Translations under genes and position numbers: made by a program
NCBI GenBank assembly: GCA_003694545.1
Contig: RFKD01000059.1
Coordinates: 1-18,266 of the forward strand
Length of the DNA stretch: 18,266 nt
Origin: Candidatus Parcubacteria bacterium
Lineage (GTDB): Bacteria; Patescibacteriota; Minisyncoccia; Phycocordibacterales; UBA12088
Reading direction: 5' to 3'
The notes under the pieces: generated by a model
Database searches by the model: none
Told to the model about the DNA's origin: nothing
What the model saw: only the letters and a program-made list of their open reading frames with translations
Shown here: positions 12,771 to 18,266 of the stretch, in pieces
How positions within the stretch are numbered: position 1 is the first letter of the stretch
How the letters are laid out: each line of letters begins with the position of its first letter

Positions 12771-13564
12771 CTTTGCGATGATGGCGTGATGAGCGGCGGT
12801 TCGACGCTGATGTTTATAGATTGCACGACAATATCTTCAAGCGGGCGGTCTTGCTCATCGCGCGGCGCGTTGACGATGGCGTCAACAACATCCATTCCGG
12901 CAATCACCCTGCCGAAAACGGGGTGTCGACTCGTCTGGGGGTCTTTGTCGAAATCCAAAAAAGTGTTGTCCGTCACATTGATGAAAAATTGGCTCCCGCC
13001 CGTATCGGGCGCACCGGTGTTTGCCATTGCAACCGTGCCGCGGGCATTCGAAAGACCCGGAACAAACTCATCAGGAATCGTATAGCCAGGGCCGCCCGTT
13101 CCCCAATGGTCTTTCATTGCCGGGTCTTTGGTAAGCGGATCGCCGGTTTGCGCCATAAAGCCCGGAATAACCCGATGGAAACGGACGCCATTGTAAAACC
13201 CTTCTTGCGAAAGACGCGCGAAATTGGCAACCGTCTTAGGTGTTTCTTTCGCGAAAAGCTCGAGTACAATGACCCCCTTGGTGGTGCGCATTGTCGCGTA
13301 TAAACGGTCGGGAAGCATTTGGGCGCTGGAAATTTGCGCTGGTTTGCCTCCTTCTGCCTGCGCGCGGGAATCGCTCCCGGCGCCTTGGCGCAGCCACGAA
13401 GGGATTGCAATGCCTTCGCGCGCGGCCTCTTCTTCCGTTTGAGACGGCGGCACTCCTGCGACCGTCGGCGCACTCTCTTGCCGCGTTTGGGAATAGAGCC
13501 AGCCTAGAGTGGAAAGCGCGATAAGCGCAACAACGCTCCAAAACACCGCGAATGGATCACGCAT
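12767..13564 (-). CDS. Membrane-anchored cyclophilin-type peptidyl-prolyl isomerase
   Basis: This 265-aa protein has a membrane anchor (about 8-25), a linker rich in Ala, Gln and Glu (26-85) and a cyclophilin domain (about 88-255). The domain contains FHRVIPGFMAQTGDP (129-143, with the catalytic Arg at 131), MANTGAPDTGGSQFFI (180-195) and HPVFGRV (214-220). These correspond to active-site Arg55, Phe60, Gln63, Phe113 and His126 of human CypA; the Trp121 position is not conserved. It should catalyse proline isomerisation during folding of exported proteins outside the membrane. It lies 26 nt downstream of smc with its own -10 box, and its stop shares bases with the rnr stop. Confidence 0.92.
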   Translation of the reverse strand: MRDPFAVFWSVVALIALSTLGWLYSQTRQESAPTVAGVPPSQTEEEAAREGIAIPSWLRQGAGSDSRAQAEGGKPAQISSAQMLPDRLYATMRTTKGVIVLELFAKETPKTVANFARLSQEGFYNGVRFHRVIPGFMAQTGDPLTKDPAMKDHWGTGGPGYTIPDEFVPGLSNARGTVAMANTGAPDTGGSQFFINVTDNTFLDFDKDPQTSRHPVFGRVIAGMDVVDAIVNAPRDEQDRPLEDIVVQSINISVEPPLITPSSQS

Positions 13565-13570
13565 ACAATA

Positions 13571-13579
13571 ATGCTACCA
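13571..13579 (-). promoter_or_regulatory. Extended -10 box of the cyclophilin gene
   Basis: On the minus strand TGG-TAGCAT (hexamer 13571-13576) lies 6 nt before the ATG at 13564, in the short gap after smc. It suggests leaderless, separate transcription. Confidence 0.4.
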
Positions 13580-13590
13580 TACGCTTCAGC

Positions 13591-15852
13591 TTATGATGCC
13601 GCCGCTTCTTGGAGTCGTACCGACAAAAGGCGCGAGACCCCGTCAGGGCCCATAGCAACGCCATACAGCCGCTCGGCGTGCCGCATTGTCTCTCGGTTGT
13701 GCGTGATGACGATGAGTTGGGTCGAAGTGGCAACGCGCTCCAACAGCGCGCCGTAGCGCTGGCTGTTGGCTTCATCAAGCGCCGCGTCCGTCTCATCAAG
13801 AACCAAAAAGGGTGGCGGGTTAATGCTGCTGAGCGCAAAGACCAGCGCGGCAGCAGTGAGCGAACGCTCCCCGCCAGAGAGCATTCCGAGGCTTGTGATT
13901 CGCTTTTTCGGGAGCGTTACTCGTATCACGACGCCAAGCCGCGCCGTTGCTGCACTACGCGGGGTAGCTCCCTCATCTTCTTCAGGCGCGTCTTCCGAGG
14001 CGTTGTCTCGCTGCGCCACAATCACCTCAAGACTACCACTACCTTGCCCAAAAATGGTGCGCACCATTTCATCAAACGCACGCGACACTTTTTCGATCCC
14101 CGCCGCAAAGCGCTCTGAGAGATCTGTGTCGATTTCCCGCACCATCGCCTCAAGGTTCGCGAGCGCAGTTTGCGAATCAGAAATGTCGCGCGTCAGCCGT
14201 TCTAGACGATCCGAAAGCTCCTCATATTCGCGCTCAATATCTTGCGCGGGAATGCGCGAAAGATCCTCCAGGCGCAGCTTCATCCGCTCAATATCGCGCC
14301 GGTAGCGCGAAAGAGATGCCTCATCCCACACCGCTTCCTCGCCCCCTTGAGCTGCCTTGTCGTGCTGATGCTCCTCTAACGAGCACTCCAACAAGGAGGG
14401 GTCGCGCAACAGTGCCGCCACCTCGCGCGCATCTTCTTCAAACAAGGCGCGCGCTTCTTCAAGGGTTTTTTCCTGCTCTTGCAAGGCTTGCAGGGAAAAT
14501 GTGTACGCGGTTTGCGCTTCTCGCGCTTGGTGCGTAGCTTTCTCATACTCCCGCAGAGCCGCTTGTGCCGCTTCGTACGATTCTTCCGATCGAGCGAGCT
14601 CCTCGCGGGCGCCCTCAAGGCGCGTTTGTGAGGATGTAAGTTCTTCTTCAAGCAGATGAATTTCTTCCTCCAAGCGTCGCAGATCTCTTGTTGCTTGCGC
14701 GTCATTATTTTCCTCCTCGTTGGGCGTAGACAACAAAGAACTGACGGCTGCCTCCACAGATCGCAAAAGTTCTGCGGCTTTATCGTGGTTGCCAGACGCC
14801 AAGAAAGAGCGCGCTTGCGTAAGCGCCGCGAGAAGATCTCTCAGAATCCGCTGAGGCAAAGAAATATTTCCCTCCTTTGCATGAGCAGATCGCATATGCT
14901 CCCAAGCATCCCGCGCGCCCTTTGCGCGCGCTAACCGCTCGCCCAACTGCCGCACCTCCTGCTCTACTGAGCGATAGGCTTCGCGCGCACGCCTCAACTG
15001 CTCGCGTGCATCCTCCAGCGCGGTTGCGGGATCCGGAGCGCCGTCGCGCACATATGACGCCGATTGCTCCCGCGCAACCTCGAGCTCTGCGGCAAGCCGC
15101 ACGCGTGCTTCTTCAATTTGCGAGCGTTTTGCTTGAAAGAAACCCCGAAACCGGCGCACGTACTCGCGCCACGCCTCCGCGAGCGCTTGTGCGAGCTCCT
15201 GCCCTTTGCGGACCTTTGCAAGCTGCCGCTCAAGCGCCGCGACGCGTGGCGCAAGCTCCGCCCGCCTCCCTTGCGCCTCCCGCAGAGTTTCGCGCGAGTC
15301 AGCCATTTTCACGAGCGCTTGCGCTCGGCGCGTGTGGTACAAGCGCAAACCCAGCGCGTCTTCCACCGCGCAACGCAACTCAACAGGCGATAGCGCCAAG
15401 AGTCTGTCGGCTTCGCCTTGGGAAATGATGTGGTATGTGGAAGGGCCGAGATTGCCGTGTGCGATAAGCTCTTGCACATCGCGCAGGCGCACCTTGCTTC
15501 CGTTTATTTCATAGGTTTGCTGACCGTCGCGGACCACCGTGCGCGCGATACGCACTTCGTCGGCATCAAGCGGAAATATTCGCTTGGTGTTGTCCAGCGT
15601 TACTTCCACGCGTGCGCGGTTTGCCCGCGCGCGGGCTGGCGCTCCGTTAAAAATAACATCCTCTCCCCTTCCCCCACGCAGGGCGCGCATTGATTGCTCA
15701 CCAAGAGCAAAACGCAACGCCTCGGCAATGTTACTTTTGCCAGATCCATTCGGGCCCACTATCGCAACGATTGGGGCGTCAAACACGATATCCGTCGGCT
15801 CCGCAAACGACTTAAACCCTTCCAAGGTGAGTTTTGTGAGGGTAACCGGCAT
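13591..15852 (-). CDS. smc: SMC-like ATPase, short and apparently hingeless
   Basis: SMC proteins are ATP-driven chromosome-organising machines. From ATG 15852 this one is 753 aa, against about 1170-1190 for standard bacterial SMC. The N-terminus is typical (LEGFKSFA at 10-17, Walker A GPNGSGKS 33-40, ISQGEADRLLALSP near 143). So is the C-terminus (signature LSGGERS from 658, Walker B FLVLDE 682-687, then the D-loop). Coiled coil runs about 175-325 and 385-600. Between them, where the 150-aa hinge should be, there is only a short helical stretch (about 331-375, RDLLAALTQARSFLASGN...). No CxxC zinc hook as in Rad50 is present. A GTG at 15870 would overlap rnc; ATG 15852, 9 nt after the rnc stop, gives the canonical N-terminus. 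No scpA or scpB is in the window. Confidence 0.85.
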   Translation of the reverse strand: MPVTLTKLTLEGFKSFAEPTDIVFDAPIVAIVGPNGSGKSNIAEALRFALGEQSMRALRGGRGEDVIFNGAPARARANRARVEVTLDNTKRIFPLDADEVRIARTVVRDGQQTYEINGSKVRLRDVQELIAHGNLGPSTYHIISQGEADRLLALSPVELRCAVEDALGLRLYHTRRAQALVKMADSRETLREAQGRRAELAPRVAALERQLAKVRKGQELAQALAEAWREYVRRFRGFFQAKRSQIEEARVRLAAELEVAREQSASYVRDGAPDPATALEDAREQLRRAREAYRSVEQEVRQLGERLARAKGARDAWEHMRSAHAKEGNISLPQRILRDLLAALTQARSFLASGNHDKAAELLRSVEAAVSSLLSTPNEEENNDAQATRDLRRLEEEIHLLEEELTSSQTRLEGAREELARSEESYEAAQAALREYEKATHQAREAQTAYTFSLQALQEQEKTLEEARALFEEDAREVAALLRDPSLLECSLEEHQHDKAAQGGEEAVWDEASLSRYRRDIERMKLRLEDLSRIPAQDIEREYEELSDRLERLTRDISDSQTALANLEAMVREIDTDLSERFAAGIEKVSRAFDEMVRTIFGQGSGSLEVIVAQRDNASEDAPEEDEGATPRSAATARLGVVIRVTLPKKRITSLGMLSGGERSLTAAALVFALSSINPPPFLVLDETDAALDEANSQRYGALLERVATSTQLIVITHNRETMRHAERLYGVAMGPDGVSRLLSVRLQEAAAS

Positions 15853-15860
15853 AGTCTCTT

Positions 15861-16574
15861 TCAGCGCCACCCATACCGTTCCAGCGCTTGTTGTGCCGCT
15901 TGTTGCTCGGCTTCCTGTTTGGAGCTGCCTGTCCCCCGCCCTACTTCTTCTTCTCCCAGAAAAACACCGACGAGAAACTGCCGATTATGATCTGGCCCCG
16001 TTGCTTCAAGAATTTGGTAGGTGGGCGTAATGCCAAAGCGCTCTTGGGCGCGCTCTTGAAAATAGCTCTTCGCATCGAGCCACAAGCGCTCATTGAGCAC
16101 CTTTGGCAGTCTCTGTAAGACAAACGCCTCAATACACCGCCTTGCCGCTTCATAACCTTGATCTGCATACACCGCGCCTATCAGCGCTTCAACGGCATTG
16201 GCAAGGATGAACTGCCGCGCACGACCCGTATCTTTCGCTTCCCCGCGCGAGAGTAGTAAGCAGTCATTGATGTTGAGCGCGCGGGCGACTTCCGTGAGGG
16301 CTTGCGTGTTCACCAATGCTGCGCGTATGGCCGTCAGTTCCCCCTCACTTTTTTCCGGAAAATTGTGAAACAAAAAATCGGTCACGCACAACTCCAACAC
16401 CGCGTCCCCTAAAAACTCCAAACGCTCGTTGTGTTCCAGCGACTCTTCCCCGCGGTACTCATTGAGAAATGAGCGGTGCGTCAGAGCCGTCAAAAACAAA
16501 GACAAATCGCGCGGCACCACGCCTAGCGTTGCAACAAGGCGGTCAAGACACGGCTTGTGCTCCTCCAACAACAT
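15861..16574 (-). CDS. rnc: Ribonuclease III
   Basis: RNase III cuts double-stranded RNA, including the rRNA precursor. The 237-aa protein has an endonuclease domain with HNERLEFLGDAVLEL (48-62), FPEKSEGELTAIRA and ILANAVEALIGAVYAD (123-138). The domain is followed by a C-terminal dsRNA-binding domain (about 165-234) ending GSSKQEAEQQAAQQAL. Three of the four metal-binding acidic residues are visible; the one aligned with Asp114 of E. coli is Asn126, while Glu129 is kept. The start lies 12 nt after the nusB-Nudix stop and the stop is 9 nt before smc, so the three genes are probably one transcript. Confidence 0.94.
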   Translation of the reverse strand: MLLEEHKPCLDRLVATLGVVPRDLSLFLTALTHRSFLNEYRGEESLEHNERLEFLGDAVLELCVTDFLFHNFPEKSEGELTAIRAALVNTQALTEVARALNINDCLLLSRGEAKDTGRARQFILANAVEALIGAVYADQGYEAARRCIEAFVLQRLPKVLNERLWLDAKSYFQERAQERFGITPTYQILEATGPDHNRQFLVGVFLGEEEVGRGTGSSKQEAEQQAAQQALERYGWR

Positions 16575-16586
16575 ACTCTGTTTGCG

Positions 16587-17609
16587 CTACGCGGAGTGCT
16601 CGGCAGCAGGCGCCATTTTCTGCGCTTGAAGTGCCTCACCGGCAACGATCGCTTTAATGGCGCGCGTGAGAATAGGAATGAGATCGGGATACACGGTAAG
16701 CTCCACCACATCGGTCAAACGAAACCAACGCGCTTCATCAAGCCCTCCTTTTTGCGCGAGCACAATCTCTTGAAAAGGGGCAAGGGCTAAAAAGTAGTGC
16801 ACCTTTTTGCGGATTTTCTGCCCGTCCGGGAGCGTGGCAATGTATTCGTTGTCACCCAAATACGGCCCAACCTCAATGGGCAAACCTATCTCCTCTTTGA
16901 TCTCGCGCACCAACGCCTCCTCCAAACGCTCTCCCTTCTCAACGCCGCCTTTTGAGAGCGTCCAGTAGCCGAACACATCATGTACCATCGCCAAATACAG
17001 CTCGCCTTCATGGCGCGCACACACAACAGCCCCAACTTTTGTTTCTTGCTGTTGGACGCGGGGCGCCTCGTCGTGTAACGAGGGGTTGCTTTTTTGGCTT
17101 GCGTTGGCACCAGAAGCGGCGCGAACACGCTTGTGGCGGGCTGGCGGCCCTTCGTCTTTTCCTGGTTCGCCCAACTCCTTGTAGACCGTGCCGAGAACGC
17201 CGTTTATGAAGCGCGGAGAGGAAGGGCCGCCAAATTCTTTCGCCAGCTCCACGGCCTCATTAATCGCCACCTTATGCGGAACTTCCTCGTGGTCAAGAAA
17301 CAAAAGCTCATACAGGCCAATGCGCAAAATGTTGCGGTCAGCTGGCGCTATTCGCTCCAAGGGCCACTCAGGGGCCGCTTTTGAAATAATTTCATCCAAG
17401 ATGGGCCGCTTTTCCATCACGCCGCGCAAGAGGCGCTGCGCAAAGGCAACATCGGGCGCCGTTTGATAGCGTTGCGCCGTGGCAGTGAGCTGTTCGGCAA
17501 GCGATGCTTCAAGCTCGCGCAAGGAACGCGAGGCAAGTTTGTGGGACTCGTCAGCCGCAAAGAGCGTTTGCAGAAGACACGCGCGTGCAAGATGCCGAGC
17601 GGAAACCAT
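16587..17609 (-). CDS. nusB: NusB - Nudix hydrolase fusion protein
   Basis: From ATG 17609 this is a 340-aa two-domain protein. Residues 1-147 are NusB: SARHLARACLLQTLFAAD, ERIAPADRNILRIGLYELLF, VAINEAVELAKEFGG and FINGVLGTVYKEL. NusB acts with NusE in rRNA antitermination. After a polar linker (148-190) comes a Nudix domain (about 191-325) with a perfect Nudix box at 221-243: GG at 221-222, E227, R235-E236, E239-E240, G242. This box binds metal and cleaves nucleoside-diphosphate linkages. NusB is normally a stand-alone protein of about 130-150 aa. The frame is continuous through the junction, so this is a true fusion unless the assembly is wrong. ATG 17621 is an alternative start. The gene lies between rpmF and rnc. 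Confidence 0.9.
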   Translation of the reverse strand: MVSARHLARACLLQTLFAADESHKLASRSLRELEASLAEQLTATAQRYQTAPDVAFAQRLLRGVMEKRPILDEIISKAAPEWPLERIAPADRNILRIGLYELLFLDHEEVPHKVAINEAVELAKEFGGPSSPRFINGVLGTVYKELGEPGKDEGPPARHKRVRAASGANASQKSNPSLHDEAPRVQQQETKVGAVVCARHEGELYLAMVHDVFGYWTLSKGGVEKGERLEEALVREIKEEIGLPIEVGPYLGDNEYIATLPDGQKIRKKVHYFLALAPFQEIVLAQKGGLDEARWFRLTDVVELTVYPDLIPILTRAIKAIVAGEALQAQKMAPAAEHSA

Positions 17610-17621
17610 ACACCTTCCCAT

Positions 17622-17650
17622 AGGGTACCCACCGACAAGCACAAACGCAA
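17622..17650 (-). promoter_or_regulatory. Possible promoter of the nusB operon
   Basis: On the minus strand TTGCGT (17645-17650), a 17-bp spacer and TACCCT (17622-17627), 12 nt before ATG 17609. The hexamers match consensus only moderately, so the call rests mainly on spacing and position. Confidence 0.3.
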
Positions 17651-17756
17651 GGGCTGACGCCTGTGGATACCCAACTCGTCTGCCAAGGTTGGACAATAAA
17701 GCACGAGCACACCTTGACTTATCACAAGGCGCTCCCCGCAGGTCGAAAACTACGGC

Positions 17757-17987
17757 TTATGACGCGTTTTGGTTTTGCTTTGCTTTTGCCGCCGCCTGCT
17801 TCTTTTGGGCGCGCACGGCGATATCTTGTACCATCACCTTGCGGTAGTGGCCGCAGTTTTTGCACATCGTGTGGCGCACATGAGGGGCCCCGCAGTGAAC
17901 GCAACGAGACAACCGCGGACCTTGCAGTTTGTGGTGACTGCGGCGCATTCCCGTTTTTGATCGGGTGAGGCGCATTCGAACAACCAT
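17757..17987 (-). CDS. rpmF: 50S ribosomal protein L32
   Basis: The 76-aa protein begins MVVRMRLTRSKTGMRRSHHK, the usual L32 start. It carries a zinc ribbon of four Cys (29, 32, 42, 45) around HCGAPHVRHTMCKNCGHYR, so it is the zinc-binding form. The last 15 residues are Lys/Ala/Gln-rich. Its start is 6 nt after the rnhB stop, but a -10 box within the end of rnhB suggests it can also be transcribed on its own. Confidence 0.93.
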   Translation of the reverse strand: MVVRMRLTRSKTGMRRSHHKLQGPRLSRCVHCGAPHVRHTMCKNCGHYRKVMVQDIAVRAQKKQAAAKAKQNQNAS

Positions 17988-17993
17988 ACAGGC

Positions 17994-18266
17994 TTATGGT
18001 AGCACATTTTTTTCTTCCCGCAAGTTGCGCAAAAAGGTTGCTCGATGCTCCGGGGATGCCCCGTGCCGTTGGATACAGCGCCGATGCAGAGCCGTGCCAT
18101 ACCCTTTGTGAAGAGAAAACTGCCAAAGCGGATACCGCAACGCAAGGCGGCGCATCCGTACGTCACGAGAAACTTTCGCCACAACAGAAGCATGCGCCAC
18201 GGAGGGGACGAAGGTGTCCGCGCGCACGATCGTGCACTGCCGCGCAAACGCGAGAGGAACAGTAAG
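17994..18266 (-). CDS. rnhB: Ribonuclease HII, C-terminal part (cut by window edge)
   Basis: The frame is open from the window edge to TAA at 17994-17996, giving 90 residues. It contains VRADTFVPSVAHASVVAKVSRD, which matches the RNase HII segment (GD..., AS..AKV.RD), then FSLHKGYGTALHR (the KHKGYGT motif) and GASPEHRATF. RNase HII removes ribonucleotides and RNA primers from DNA. The catalytic N-terminal part, with DEAGRG, lies beyond the window. The GTG at 18227 is an internal Val codon, not the start. rpmF follows after 6 nt. Confidence 0.88.
   Translation of the reverse strand, partial: LTVPLAFARQCTIVRADTFVPSVAHASVVAKVSRDVRMRRLALRYPLWQFSLHKGYGTALHRRCIQRHGASPEHRATFLRNLREEKNVLP
17996..18023 (-). 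promoter_or_regulatory. Promoter of rpmF, within the end of rnhB
   Basis: On the minus strand TTGCGG (18018-18023), a 16-bp spacer and TGC-TACCAT (hexamer 17996-18001). The box lies 8 nt before the rpmF ATG, again a leaderless layout. The -35 is identical to that proposed for khpA. Confidence 0.5.

Noticed and set aside
17834..18247. 137-codon minus-strand open frame across rpmF
   Set aside because: It is a shadow frame of the true rnhB and rpmF frames, both of which show clear family motifs.

Overview
The window looks like part of a chromosome from an uncultivated Patescibacteria (CPR) bacterium, most likely of the Parcubacteria type. This is inference from gene content. The signs are a Gmad2-GerMN surface protein, an unusually short SMC protein, a compact rpsP-khpA-trmD block without rimM, many membrane-anchored orphan proteins, and genes that mostly lack Shine-Dalgarno sites. 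Several carry a -10 box only 6-9 nt before the start codon, which implies leaderless mRNAs. No rRNA, tRNA, CRISPR array or transposase was seen.

Left part (1-3970) looks accessory. It opens with an AT-rich SdpI-family membrane protein that has a textbook Shine-Dalgarno site. About 840 bp of non-coding DNA full of inverted repeats follows. Then comes a tight plus-strand operon of four genes: a short TspO/MBR protein, a DUF2177 protein, a DUF1295 (steroid 5-alpha-reductase-like) protein and a conserved soluble protein of unknown function. Base composition rises visibly from this part to the rest of the window.

Middle (3971-8846) holds a membrane-anchored Gmad2-GerMN protein, a membrane-anchored staphylococcal-type nuclease, and an unrecognised 441-aa anchored protein on the minus strand with an internal 17-residue tandem repeat. 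miaA (tRNA A37 dimethylallyltransferase) is divergent from it. After miaA lies a decayed small gene that reads as a winged-helix-like protein broken by a TAA.

Right part (8847-18266) is core RNA metabolism and chromosome maintenance. The minus-strand block rpsP-khpA-trmD diverges from rnr (RNase R, plus strand). rnr ends tail-to-tail, with overlapping stop codons, on a membrane-anchored cyclophilin. Upstream of the cyclophilin on the minus strand lies the series rnhB (partial) - rpmF - nusB/Nudix fusion - rnc - smc. Together these genes cover tRNA modification at positions 37 (MiaA, TrmD), ribosomal proteins S16 and L32, rRNA processing and antitermination (RNase III, NusB, RNase R), RNA-DNA hybrid removal (RNase HII) and chromosome organisation (SMC).

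The most interesting items are the SMC protein without a recognisable hinge, the in-frame NusB-Nudix fusion, the TspO-DUF2177-DUF1295-unknown operon, the repeated leaderless promoter layout and the structured spacer behind the sdpI-like gene.
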